A stretch of 44,844 nt of DNA from Alkaliphilus sp. NP8 (GTDB lineage: Bacteria; Bacillota; Clostridia; Peptostreptococcales; Natronincolaceae): contig JADWMM010000040.1 in the NCBI GenBank assembly GCA_015978205.1, positions 1 through 44,844 on the forward strand, read 5' to 3'. Positions 27,449-35,947 of the stretch are shown in pieces; position 1 is the first letter of the stretch; every line of letters begins with the position of its first letter. The notes under the pieces were generated by a model. It worked only from the letters and a program-made list of their open reading frames with translations. It was not told where the DNA came from and did no database searches. Position numbers and translations under genes: made by a program.

Positions 27449-28765
27449 ATGAAATCAGAATTTTCAAGTTTAGGAATAAGAGAAGAAATAGTAAACAAAT
27501 TAAAATTAGAAGGAATAGTAGAACCTACACCTATACAGAAAGAATCTATTCCGGCTGCTTTAAAAGGTAATGATATAATTGCTCAAGCTCAAACTGGTAC
27601 AGGAAAAACATTTGCTTTTTTACTTCCAATATTAGAAAAAATTGATCCATCTAAAAAATCTGTACAAGCTTTAATACTTGCACCTACAAGAGAATTAGCA
27701 CTTCAAATTACAACAGAGGCTAAAAAAGTATCAGAATCTGTAGAAGCAAATGTTCTTGCTGTGTATGGTGGACAGGATGTAGAAAAGCAGATTAAAAAAT
27801 TAAAGGGTGGCATGCATATTGTAGTTGCTACACCAGGTAGGTTATTAGATCATTTAAGAAGAGGAACTATAAATTTAGGATCTGTAAGTAAATTGGTTTT
27901 AGATGAAGCGGATCAAATGTTAACTATGGGGTTTTTAGAAGAGGTAGAGTATATTATTAAAAAGGTGCCTAGTAAACGCCAACTGATGCTGTATTCTGCA
28001 ACTATACCAAAAGGAATAAGAGCTTTAACTAATAGATACATGAAGAATTCAGTTGAAGTACGTGTTAAGAGTAGTAAAGTAACATTAGAAGAAATTGATC
28101 AGTTTGTAGTAGAGACTACTGATAGACATAAGCAACAAGCTTTAATCGAAAATATAAAGCAGCAAAATCCTTTTTTAGCTATTGCTTTTTGTCGTACAAA
28201 GCGTAGAGCAAAAACATTAAATCAAGCATTAGGCGAACAAGGATTTTTATCTGATGAATTACATGGGGATATGACTCAATCCAAAAGAGAAAGAGTAATG
28301 AAATCTTTTAGAGATGCAAAATTTCAAGTTTTAGTGGCTACTGACGTTGCAGCTAGAGGGTTAGACGTTGAAGGTATAACTCACATATATAATTACGATA
28401 TTCCTCATGATGTAGAAAGTTATATTCATCGTATAGGTAGGACTGGTCGTGCAGGTGAAAGAGGAATGGCTATAACATTTGTAGCTCCAAAAGATAGAGA
28501 TTTTTTAAATATGATAGAAAAAGGAACTAATCAAAAAATAGAAAAAGTTAGATTTCAACCAAAGGGTAGACAAGAGTCTATGGATGCTACTTTTGAAAGA
28601 GAATCTAATGTAAGAAATAAAACAAAACAGTCACATAAAGATAAATTTAAGAATAAAGAAAATAATAAAAAAGATTTCAGAAATTCTAGTAAAAAGAATA
28701 AAGACACAAAAAACTCTAAATATGGAAAAAGAAAAAGCAAATCCACTAAAAGAGGAAAAAGATAA
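27449..28765 (+). CDS. DEAD-box RNA helicase (CshA/DeaD-like)
   Basis: 438 aa. ATP-dependent RNA unwinding for mRNA decay or ribosome assembly. Motifs in order: Q-motif (TPIQ), I (AQTGTGKT), Ia (PTRELA), Ib (TPGR), II (DEAD), III (SAT), V (ARGLDV), VI ([10 protein letters not shown]). The last ~70 residues form a highly basic K/R/N-rich tail (for example [17 protein letters not shown]) that probably binds RNA; there is no DbpA-type RNA-recognition domain. Shine-Dalgarno AAAGGAG. Confidence 0.92.
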   Translation: MKSEFSSLGIREEIVNKLKLEGIVEPTPIQKESIPAALKGNDIIAQAQTGTGKTFAFLLPILEKIDPSKKSVQALILAPTRELALQITTEAKKVSESVEANVLAVYGGQDVEKQIKKLKGGMHIVVATPGRLLDHLRRGTINLGSVSKLVLDEADQMLTMGFLEEVEYIIKKVPSKRQLMLYSATIPKGIRALTNRYMKNSVEVRVKSSKVTLEEIDQFVVETTDRHKQQALIENIKQQNPFLAIAFCRTKRRAKTLNQALGEQGFLSDELHGDMTQSKRERVMKSFRDAKFQVLVATDVAARGLDVEGITHIYNYDIPHDVESYIHRIGRTGRAGERGMAITFVAPKDRDFLNMIEKGTNQKIEKVRFQPKGRQESMDATFERESNVRNKTKQSHKDKFKNKENNKKDFRNSSKKNKDTKNSKYGKRKSKSTKRGKR

Positions 28766-28853
28766 CAAAAAAGCATGTATTGTAGAAAAATATATTTATA
28801 TATTGTATAGTAAATATTAAAGGTAAATAAAAAAGTTAAGAGGAGTAGATAAA

Positions 28854-29930
28854 ATGAAAATACCTGCTTTAAAATTGGGAGACTTAGTAGCTTCTGTTCC
28901 AATAATTCAAGGGGCAATGGGTGTAGGAGTATCGCTTTCAAACCTTGCTTCAGGTGTAGCTAATGAAGGAGGAATTGGAATGATATCTGGAGTACAGATT
29001 GGTTATGATGAACCAGATTTTGAAAAAAACAACGGTGAAGCCAATGTAAGAGCATTAAGAAAGCATATCCAAAAAGCTAGAGAGCTTAGCCCTAAGGGCA
29101 TATTAGGTGTTAATCTTTTAACTGCTATTAATAATTATAAAGAAATGACTAAAGCAGCTGTTGAAGAGAAAATAGATTTAATAGTTTCTGGTGCTGGTTT
29201 ACCTAAAGATTTACCAGAATTTATAAAAGGATCCAAAACTAAAATAGCTCCTATAGTTTCTTCTGGTAAAGCTGCAACTTTAATATCTAAATTATGGGAC
29301 AGAAGATTTTCTTATATACCAGATTTAATAATTGTAGAGGGTCCGGATGCTGGGGGTCATTTAGGGTTCTCATTAGATGAATTAAAATCTGAAACCAAAC
29401 CTAAATTAAAAGAACGAGTAATGGAAGTTATACAGGCTGTTAAACCTTTTGAAGAAAAATATAATAAAAAAATTCCTGTAGTAGCAGCAGGTGGAATATT
29501 TAACGGAAAAGATATAGCTGAATATATTAAGCTTGGAGCTGCCGGTGTTCAAATGGGAACTAGATTTGTAGCTACACATGAATGTGATGCCGATATTAAG
29601 TTTAAAGAAGCATATATAAATTCAAAAGAAGGACAAGTACAAATAGTACAAAGCCCCGTTGGTATGCCAGGTAGAGCTATAAGGAATAAGCTTGTTGAAA
29701 AAGTAGAGTCTGCAAGAATTCCAGTGACTAAGTGTTATAACTGTTTAAAACCATGTAACCCTAAAGAAACTCCTTATTGTATATCTGGAGCACTTATAAA
29801 TGCTGTAAAAGGGGAATTAGAACAAGGTCTTATATTTGCAGGAAGTAATGCACATAGAATAAATAAAATTGTATCTACAAAAGAATTAATAAGAGAATTA
29901 GTTACAGAAACTAAAGAAGCTTTAGCTTAA
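28854..29930 (+). CDS. Nitronate monooxygenase-family FMN protein
   Basis: 358 aa TIM-barrel flavoprotein of the 2-nitropropane dioxygenase / nitronate monooxygenase family. Seen: PIIQGAMGVGVS at the N terminus, GPDAGGHLG (catalytic-histidine region), then VVAAGGIFNGKDIAEYIKLG and GVQMGTRFVAT for FMN phosphate binding. A C-terminal cysteine-bearing segment (CYNCLKPCNP) is typical of the clostridial subgroup. It could oxidise alkyl nitronates or be related to FabK enoyl reductases; no fatty-acid genes are nearby. 32 bp upstream of aroD and probably co-transcribed. Confidence 0.85.
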   Translation: MKIPALKLGDLVASVPIIQGAMGVGVSLSNLASGVANEGGIGMISGVQIGYDEPDFEKNNGEANVRALRKHIQKARELSPKGILGVNLLTAINNYKEMTKAAVEEKIDLIVSGAGLPKDLPEFIKGSKTKIAPIVSSGKAATLISKLWDRRFSYIPDLIIVEGPDAGGHLGFSLDELKSETKPKLKERVMEVIQAVKPFEEKYNKKIPVVAAGGIFNGKDIAEYIKLGAAGVQMGTRFVATHECDADIKFKEAYINSKEGQVQIVQSPVGMPGRAIRNKLVEKVESARIPVTKCYNCLKPCNPKETPYCISGALINAVKGELEQGLIFAGSNAHRINKIVSTKELIRELVTETKEALA

Positions 29931-29962
29931 ATATTATAACCTATATAAGAGGATGTAATATT

Positions 29963-30727
29963 ATGCGAAAAGAGATTATAGTTAAAAACCTAATAATAGG
30001 AAATGGAATACCAAAAACTTGTGTGTCTATAGTAGGGAAAACTAAAGATTACATTATTAAAGAGGCTAACTTTTTAAAAACTATTAATGTGGATATTATT
30101 GAATGGAGAGTTGACTTTTTTGAACATGTTGAAAGTATAAAGAAAATAAAAGATGTTTTAAAGATTATTAGAAAAATATTAATAGACAAACCTATTATAT
30201 TTACTTTCCGCAGTTCTAAAGAAGGTGGAGAAAAAGAAGTTAGTTCAGAGTTTTACTTTAGATTAAACAGAGATATTGCTAATACTAAGCTTATAGATAT
30301 TATAGATATTGAACTTTTAAATAGTGAAAATAATATAAAAGAGTTAATAGATATATCTCATAAAAATAATGTTTTAGTAATTATTTCTTTCCACGACTTT
30401 AAAGAAACACCTTCAAAAGAAAAAATGAAATATTGTATGTATAGATCTATTGAATTAGGGGCAGATATTCCTAAAATAGCAGTAATGGCTAATACTACTG
30501 AAGATATACTAGATTTATTAGATATAACTCGTATAATTAAAGAAAAATATCCTAACATTCCTATTATTACTATATCCATGGGTAAAAAAGGTATAGTCAG
30601 TAGAATAACAGGAGAGTTATTTGGATCTAGCATAACATTTGCCTCAGCTAAAAAAGCTTCAGCACCAGGACAAATTCCAATAGATGATTTAAGTCATATA
30701 ATTAAAATATTGCATAATAATATGTAA
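29963..30727 (+). CDS. aroD: 3-dehydroquinate dehydratase, type I
   Basis: 254 aa. Dehydrates 3-dehydroquinate to 3-dehydroshikimate through a Schiff base. The catalytic His is in IISFHDF and the Schiff-base Lys in PKIAVMA, both in family spacing (about residues 145 and 172). Early EWRVDFF and FTFRS bind substrate. No other shikimate genes are present, so the gene is orphaned from its pathway cluster. It follows the nitronate monooxygenase-like gene and ends at a strong palindromic terminator. Confidence 0.93.
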   Translation: MRKEIIVKNLIIGNGIPKTCVSIVGKTKDYIIKEANFLKTINVDIIEWRVDFFEHVESIKKIKDVLKIIRKILIDKPIIFTFRSSKEGGEKEVSSEFYFRLNRDIANTKLIDIIDIELLNSENNIKELIDISHKNNVLVIISFHDFKETPSKEKMKYCMYRSIELGADIPKIAVMANTTEDILDLLDITRIIKEKYPNIPIITISMGKKGIVSRITGELFGSSITFASAKKASAPGQIPIDDLSHIIKILHNNM

Positions 30728-30732
30728 AATCC

Positions 30733-30770
30733 ATAAACCCTAATATATATTAGGGTTTATTTTTGTTTTT
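30733..30770 (+). terminator. Terminator of aroD
   Basis: Perfect 28-bp palindrome ATAAACCCTAATAT/ATATTAGGGTTTAT followed by TTTTGTTTTT. Confidence 0.88.
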
Positions 30771-30852
30771 ATAGTAATATAATAAAAATGATCATTGTTT
30801 TAAAATTAAGAATAGTATAAAATTATATAAAGGTATATTTAGGGGGAATAGC

Positions 30853-31296
30853 ATGGGTAAAATATTGGATAAGTTAGATACTTTATTTTATTTAAATAGG
30901 GGAGAGCTGACCTATAAAAAAGGTTGCTTTATGATTGTATTAGTCTTACTTGTAGGGTTTAGCCTGCCTATTTATATAAAATACGAAGACTACACATATG
31001 GTAAGTATAAAGCAGAATATACATATGTAGAAGAAATGCTAGAAACGTATAAGAGCGAAGAAGGGAACCATCCCGTAGGAGAAAAAGTTGATTTAAACAA
31101 AGAAGACGATCTAAAGCAGTTTATTATGCAGAACAATTTTAAAATAGGTAATGACTTATACTATATAGACACAAGTTTAATAGATGAATTAGCAAATGTA
31201 AAAAATACATATATTATAGATACGGATAGTAACCGAATATATACTAGTGAGTTTGCAGTATATCGATTCACACGGTGGCACTTTGTGTATTACTAA
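30853..31296 (+). CDS. Small membrane-anchored protein, unknown function
   Basis: 147 aa. The N terminus is cytoplasmic (about 27 residues), with one membrane segment at about 27-44 (MIVLVLLVGFSLPIYI). The remaining ~100 residues are charged and face outward. The outer part reads like a small folded domain: a helix with EEMLETYKSEEGNHP, then strand-like YYIDTSL and TYIIDTDSNRIYTS, ending in RWHFVYY. The overall plan slightly recalls type IV pilin-like or pseudopilin proteins (helix, then a strand-rich end), but no prepilin cleavage site is seen. Own ribosome site (AGGGGGA) and isolated between terminators. I do not recognise the family. Confidence 0.65.
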   Translation: MGKILDKLDTLFYLNRGELTYKKGCFMIVLVLLVGFSLPIYIKYEDYTYGKYKAEYTYVEEMLETYKSEEGNHPVGEKVDLNKEDDLKQFIMQNNFKIGNDLYYIDTSLIDELANVKNTYIIDTDSNRIYTSEFAVYRFTRWHFVYY

Positions 31297-31343
31297 ATAT
31301 GAGTTTGTTTATTCATGTATAATATATAAAATAGCATATAAAA

Positions 31344-31388
31344 AAACCTCTCTATAATATAATTTAAATATTTAATATAGAGAGGTTT
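31344..31388. terminator. Bidirectional terminator between the unknown membrane protein and rubrerythrin
   Basis: AAACCTCTCTATA (31344-31356) / TATAGAGAGGTTT (31376-31388). T-rich on one side (TATATTTTTTT) and A-rich on the other, so it serves both converging genes. Confidence 0.85.
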
Positions 31389-31401
31389 ATATTTTTTTAG
31401 A

Positions 31402-31974
31402 TTAAGCTTCTGCTAAAACAGCTTCAGTTTTAAAAACTTTAAACATATCAGCTTTTACTTTACAGATTGGGCAAGGACCTTCAAGTTCACCAGCTACTGT
31501 ATGACCACATACTGGACATACATAAATAGTATCTTGGTCATAATCTGCACCTTTATCTACAGCCTCTTTAGCAGTTGCATATAAATCGGCATGAGTTTTT
31601 TCTGCTTCCATTGCATAATTAAAAGAACGCAAGCTTCCTTTTTCACCTTGCATTTCAGCAACAGCAATAAAAGCTGGGTACATTTGTTCTACTTCATAAA
31701 GTTCACCTTCCATAGCAGCCTTAAGATTTTCGGAAGTAGTTGTCATTCCGAATCCTCCTCCAGCAGTAACATCTGCATCTCCACATTCATTTTTTAATTC
31801 TTTAAAGTGATTATGCGCATGTACTTGCTCTGCATATGAAATAGCTACAAATAAGTTCTTTACATTTGGAAAACCTTCTTTTTCTGCAGCATCTCCCCAT
31901 GCAAGATAACGCATATGTGCCATACTTTCTCCTCCGAAAGCTGATTTTAAGTTTGATGATGTCATTGGATTCAT
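31402..31974 (-). CDS. rbr: Rubrerythrin
   Basis: 190 aa. Di-iron peroxidase that removes H2O2 in anaerobes, reduced through its rubredoxin site. The N-terminal ferritin-like four-helix domain has the E-x-x-H ligand patterns (AEQVHAH, EAEKTHADL). The C-terminal rubredoxin domain has CPVCG and CPICK. Start chosen at 31974: the Shine-Dalgarno GGGAGGAG lies between this ATG and an upstream in-frame ATG (31992), which rules out the latter. Single gene. Confidence 0.94.
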   Translation of the reverse strand: MNPMTSSNLKSAFGGESMAHMRYLAWGDAAEKEGFPNVKNLFVAISYAEQVHAHNHFKELKNECGDADVTAGGGFGMTTTSENLKAAMEGELYEVEQMYPAFIAVAEMQGEKGSLRSFNYAMEAEKTHADLYATAKEAVDKGADYDQDTIYVCPVCGHTVAGELEGPCPICKVKADMFKVFKTEAVLAEA

Positions 31975-32221
31975 GATAAAATCTCCTCCCATAATTATAT
32001 ATTTTTTTATTTTAAAGCCTTAAGTTAAGCTTTAATTAACCCGACATAAAGTATTTACCCTAATTAATATTTAATAAACAAAAAAATTATACCTAATAAT
32101 ATTATATAGAGTTATTTATAGACGAAAGGCAAATAAAAGGATTTAAACATAATGTATAGAATAAAAATAATATGTATGTTAATATTTGAATTAACATTTA
32201 TTTTAGTATAGGAGGATAATA

Positions 32222-33196
32222 ATGAGTATACAACAATTAAAAGATATAACTAAAGAATATATAAGTCAAAATTTTGAAGCTATAGTATTAATAAGCGACA
32301 TAAAGGTGAAGGCTTCAAGAAATGGAAAGAAATATGCAGATATAATAATTCAAGATTCATCTAAAATGATGGAAGCAAAGTATTGGGATTATGAAGGAAA
32401 TGAAGAATTTATTAATTCAATAAATCCAGAAGATCCTATAAGTATAAAAGCTGTAGTAGGAGAATATAAAGATCAGTTACAAATAACCATTAGAGACATG
32501 AAAAAAGCTAATAGTGAAGAAGTGAATATGTCAGATCTTATTCCAGCTAGTACTTGGGGTGTAGACAGTATGGAAAAGGGGCTCAGGTATTTTTATGAAA
32601 AAATGAAAACTCCTCATATGAAAGAATTAATAGATAAAATGATTTTTTCTAATGATTATTTTAAAAAATATTCAACTCATCCAGCAGCAAGACAGGTTCA
32701 CCATAATTTTTATCATGGATTGTTTCAGCATACACTAGAAGTTTTAAAGTTTGGATATACTGTTGCCACGACTAAAAAGCTTTCTGATAGACAGATCGAA
32801 CGTTTAATAGTTATGACAATGCTTCATGATTGGGCAAAAATTTTAGAATATAAATCTTTACCTAGCGTAGGATTTACAGAAGAAGGAACAATGTTAGGAC
32901 ATATATTTTTAGGAGCACATAATACCTTAAATATTATAAATGAAATAGAAAACTTTGACGAAGATGATAAACTTATTATTTTAAATGGTATATTATCCCA
33001 TCATGGTCATTTAGAATTTGGTTCTCCAGTATTACCAAAAACAATAGAGGCTCAAATACTACATCAGTCAGATAAAATGTCAGGAGATATTGAAAGTATA
33101 CAATCTTTTATCAAAGATCAAGAAAATGAAGAGGATGTTTTTACAACTAAACTTTGGAATATGGGAACAGACTACTATAAAAAAGGTATGAAATAG
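32222..33196 (+). CDS. yhaM: 3'-5' exoribonuclease YhaM family (OB-fold + HD domain)
   Basis: 324 aa. An N-terminal OB-fold (about 15-105) is followed by a metal-dependent HD domain: HHNFYHGLFQHT and later MLHDWAK (the HD pair), GHIFLGAH and SHHG. This order defines YhaM/Cbf1, which trims mRNA 3' ends and also acts on single-stranded DNA. Slightly long of the ~314-aa norm. Shine-Dalgarno TAGGAGG. Confidence 0.88.
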   Translation: MSIQQLKDITKEYISQNFEAIVLISDIKVKASRNGKKYADIIIQDSSKMMEAKYWDYEGNEEFINSINPEDPISIKAVVGEYKDQLQITIRDMKKANSEEVNMSDLIPASTWGVDSMEKGLRYFYEKMKTPHMKELIDKMIFSNDYFKKYSTHPAARQVHHNFYHGLFQHTLEVLKFGYTVATTKKLSDRQIERLIVMTMLHDWAKILEYKSLPSVGFTEEGTMLGHIFLGAHNTLNIINEIENFDEDDKLIILNGILSHHGHLEFGSPVLPKTIEAQILHQSDKMSGDIESIQSFIKDQENEEDVFTTKLWNMGTDYYKKGMK

Positions 33197-33287
33197 TTAA
33201 AATGCAGAAATATTGATGTTATATTAAGATTAATAATAACTTGTTCTATGGGAAAAATATATTTAAACTATGGAAGGAGTTATTTTA

Positions 33288-34310
33288 ATGTTTATACCAA
33301 ATAGAGTTATGTTCCAAAAAGAAGCTTTAGAATATCCATTAGGAAAAGAATTATATAATAGGTTTAAAAGTGATTCTAACGTTGAAGTTATAAAGCTAAC
33401 CTCAAATAGAATAAATCAACATATACCAGGAGACGATATGCATAAAAAATATAGAGAGGGCAAAAAAACATTAGTAGTTGGAATAAAGAAGAGCTTAAAG
33501 TTTCAAAGCTGTAAACCATCTGCTCATTACCAGCTTCCACTAGTTAGTGGGTGTATGGGTCAGTGTGAATATTGCTATTTAAATACTCAACTAGGAGATA
33601 AGCCATTTGTAAGAGTACATGTTAATGTTGATGATATACTAGACAAAGCTAAAAAGCATATAGAAGAACGAAAACCAGAAATAACTATATTTGAAGGAGC
33701 AGCAACCTCAGACCCTATTCCAGTTGAGCCATATACAAACTCCCTAAAAAGGGCTATAGAGTATTTTGGAAAAGAAGAATTCGCTAGATTTAGATTTGTT
33801 ACTAAGTATAATGATGTAGATACCTTATTAGATGCTAAGCATAATGGACATACAGAAATTAGATTTAGTTTAAATACAGATAAAATAATAAAACAATATG
33901 AACATCATACATCAGGAGTAAAAAAAAGAATAGAAGCTGCTGCAAAGCTTGCAAGTAGTGGATATCCTATTGGATTCATAATAGCTCCAGTATTTATATA
34001 TGATAATTGGAAAGAAGAGTATACAGAGCTTATAGATATGTTACACACAACTTTACCAAAAAATATAGATAAACCTATTGGATTTGAAGTTATTTCTCAT
34101 AGATATACTACTAAAGCTAAAAATACTATACTTAAGGTTTTTCCAGAAACCACATTACCTATGAATGATGATGAACGGAAATACAAGTATGGTCAGTTTG
34201 GATATGGAAAATTTGTATATAACAAAGAAGAACTACAAGAAATGAAAGAATTTTTTCAATTACAGCTTGATAAAAAATTTAAGAATAAGGATATAAAGTA
34301 CATAATATAA
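33288..34310 (+). CDS. splB: Spore photoproduct lyase (radical SAM) with relocated cysteine
   Basis: 340 aa. Repairs the spore photoproduct (5-thyminyl-5,6-dihydrothymine) in germinating spore DNA. The [4Fe-4S] site CMGQCEYC (C89, C93, C96) is intact, followed by the family-typical YLNTQLGDKPF. By my recollection of B. subtilis SplB, its H-atom-donor Cys141 lies in FEASCTSD; here the aligned segment is FEGAATSD, with Ala at 139. An extra cysteine, C75 in SCKPSA, sits where SplB has Ser. Start at 33288 because GGAAGGAG lies between it and an upstream in-frame ATG (33270). Confidence 0.88.
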   Translation: MFIPNRVMFQKEALEYPLGKELYNRFKSDSNVEVIKLTSNRINQHIPGDDMHKKYREGKKTLVVGIKKSLKFQSCKPSAHYQLPLVSGCMGQCEYCYLNTQLGDKPFVRVHVNVDDILDKAKKHIEERKPEITIFEGAATSDPIPVEPYTNSLKRAIEYFGKEEFARFRFVTKYNDVDTLLDAKHNGHTEIRFSLNTDKIIKQYEHHTSGVKKRIEAAAKLASSGYPIGFIIAPVFIYDNWKEEYTELIDMLHTTLPKNIDKPIGFEVISHRYTTKAKNTILKVFPETTLPMNDDERKYKYGQFGYGKFVYNKEELQEMKEFFQLQLDKKFKNKDIKYII

Positions 34311-34648
34311 CTTTATATAAATATAAACTGCAATTTACACTTATAGCTACTTTTAATTTCTAGAGTTATAATAAGATTACAGGACTAAGAACTTATTTAT
34401 GTAGTTGTTTCACATCAACTATTTATAGGATTAAAGGACGAAAGAGAGAGTAAAATCGTGGGTTGAGCCTTTGTAATCTTTGTTAATAGATATAAGCGTA
34501 CTGAGTAGTATTAAATTTAATATGTAAAGGATTTTATAATCAAATCGGAGGATGGGAGATTCATAATGGTACTAATATGGAATAAAATGTAATGTAAATC
34601 AACAACTAAAAAATATGAAATTTACTCATATAACAAAATTAAAACCTT
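34311..34648. other. Intergenic region after splB, no recognised gene
   Basis: 338 bases. Between 34410 and 34592 one plus-strand frame reads as protein-like (GLKDERESKIVG, then AFVIFVNRYKRTE, later KSEDGRFIMV) but is broken by four stops; it may be an old gene relic. A small hairpin AGTTG..CAACT is at 34403-34420. No riboswitch or RNA gene recognised. Confidence 0.3.
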
Positions 34649-34681
34649 AAAAAGACTACTGTGGGGACAGCAGCCTTTTTT
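34649..34681. terminator. Terminator of the collagen-like gene, two-way
   Basis: AAAAAG..CTGT / ACAG..CTTTTT, 14-position stem with two A-C mismatches and a GGGG loop. It has T-runs on both sides and lies 49 bp beyond the collagen-gene stop on the minus strand; it may also catch read-through from splB. Confidence 0.7.
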
Positions 34682-34728
34682 ATTTAAATGCTTTTAATCC
34701 GTATTTTATTTAATATCAAATCAATGAT

Positions 34729-35439
34729 TTAAATTAAATCTCCATCTACTTTAATTATAGTTAAAGTCGCACCGGCGCCATCTTGCAATGTTACTGCTCC
34801 TAATAAGCCAAAAAGTTCTAATGATATTGTGCTTCCAGCTGTTAGTGGAACAATAATTGAATTATTAAAACTAGAAACAGAAAGAACTGGCTGAATTTCT
34901 GAAGCTGGACTTGGAGATCCATTTATTAAGATTCGAGAGCCAAGTAAAAGTCCTGCAGTAAGGTTTATACTATAAGAAATATAATATCTTCCATCTTCTG
35001 GAACAGTAAATACTGTGTTAGAACCATTTACTGTAATATTATCTAAGGTTTGAGCATTTGGTAGTTCAACTAAGGTTCCTAACAATACAACAGTTATGAG
35101 TGCCCCCTCAGTATTAGCTGCAAATGCAGATGTTTCTGTTATTGATGATCCCTGAGGTCCTTGAGGTCCTTGAGGTCCTTGAGGTCCCAGAGGTCCCTGA
35201 GGTCCTTGAGGTCCCTGAGGTCCTTGAGGTCCCTGAGGTCCTTGAGGTCCCTGAGGTCCTTGAGGTCCCTGAGGTCCTTGAGGTCCCTGAGGCCCTTCAG
35301 GGCAAGGAGGATATGGTATTAGTGGTTTTGGGGTATGACATCTAAATTTAACAGAATTATCTTTTTGGCAATCACTTGGAATAACATAGCAATTTCTTTT
35401 GGATCTATAATTATTATTGTCGCAGTTCATAGTATACAC
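34729..35439 (-). CDS. Collagen-like spore surface (exosporium) protein, BclA-like
   Basis: 236 aa. A cysteine-bearing N terminus of ~48 residues (PYPPCPEG before the repeat) is followed by fifteen G-P-X triplets: ten GPQ, one GPL, four GPQ. A ~140-residue C-terminal domain rich in small and beta-prone residues resembles the BclA/C1q-like trimerisation domain (for example [15 protein letters not shown]). Such proteins form hair-like filaments on the spore surface. No signal peptide, as expected for a mother-cell product assembled from inside. The gene sits alone next to splB and other spore genes. Confidence 0.85.
   Translation of the reverse strand: MYTMNCDNNNYRSKRNCYVIPSDCQKDNSVKFRCHTPKPLIPYPPCPEGPQGPQGPQGPQGPQGPQGPQGPQGPQGPQGPQGPLGPQGPQGPQGPQGSSITETSAFAANTEGALITVVLLGTLVELPNAQTLDNITVNGSNTVFTVPEDGRYYISYSINLTAGLLLGSRILINGSPSPASEIQPVLSVSSFNNSIIVPLTAGSTISLELFGLLGAVTLQDGAGATLTIIKVDGDLI
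35150..35293 (-). repeat. Tandem 9-bp/18-bp repeat coding for the collagen region
   Basis: Sixteen near-identical 9-bp units read on the plus strand as CCCTGAGGT or CCTTGAGGT. In 35195-35284 they alternate strictly, making five copies of an 18-bp unit; 35150-35194 is less ordered and contains the single GPL-coding variant. The high identity suggests recent expansion by slippage, so length may vary between strains. Confidence 0.9.
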
Positions 35440-35947
35440 TCCTATATAAAATATTAGACAATGCTTTAAGCTTTTGCCTAATATTATTATATTAGACTTG
35501 AAATGAAAAGGTACATCACATGATAGAATATAATTAAAAAGTATTTTAAAGTAGACAATTGATTAATAATTGAAAAACCTAATAATGTAGGTTGTTAACC
35601 TAACTCATCTTTATAAAAAATAGAATTTAGAACTGGTTAATTATTAAATTTATCATTGTAATATCTTTATAGGACTTGATAAATTATTTTTATAGATTTT
35701 CATGATTACGAGTTGATGAGTCAGTCATTTTGAATATACTCTTAATTGTTTTGTCAAATACAATCTTTTCAGCAAATTCTTTGCTAAGAATCAGAAGATA
35801 AATCTCCATAATTAAAATTAAAATTAATTTTATTATTGATTTTTAATTTAAGATTAGTTACCATAAACATAAAAGCTTATTTTATGTTTAGTATTTGTTT
35901 GGTAACTATATTTTTATAGGCTGGACCATAGAAGGAGGGGTATTAAA
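35440..35947. other. 508-bp gap upstream of exoA, no certain gene
   Basis: A minus-strand frame 35809-35690 could encode 39 residues (starts MEIYLLILSKEFAEK) but has no ribosome site; likely a gene relic or chance. A nested stem-loop lies at 35857-35906. The rest is AT-rich with nothing recognisable. Confidence 0.3.
35857..35906 (+). other. Nested stem-loop upstream of exoA
   Basis: TAAACATAAAA (35864-35874) pairs perfectly with TTTTATGTTTA (35880-35890), enclosed by GTTACC (35857-35862) and GGTAAC (35901-35906). It ends 42 bases before the exoA start. It could be a 5' mRNA structure or an operator; there is no clear T-run for termination. Confidence 0.4.

Noticed and set aside
28555-28941. 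128-codon minus-strand frame rich in Leu/Phe
   Set aside because: Antisense of the lysine-rich helicase tail and the start of the flavoprotein gene; composition follows from the opposite strand.
33270-33287. Upstream in-frame ATG for splB
   Set aside because: The ribosome site lies between it and the ATG at 33288, which gives the family-typical N terminus.
35150-35293. Regular short repeats resembling a CRISPR array
   Set aside because: Units are contiguous 9/18-bp codon repeats without spacers, inside a collagen gene.
35124-35345. Plus-strand open frame of repeating Val-Pro-Glu/Leu-Glu units
   Set aside because: It is the antisense reading of the collagen repeat; no ribosome site and no family.
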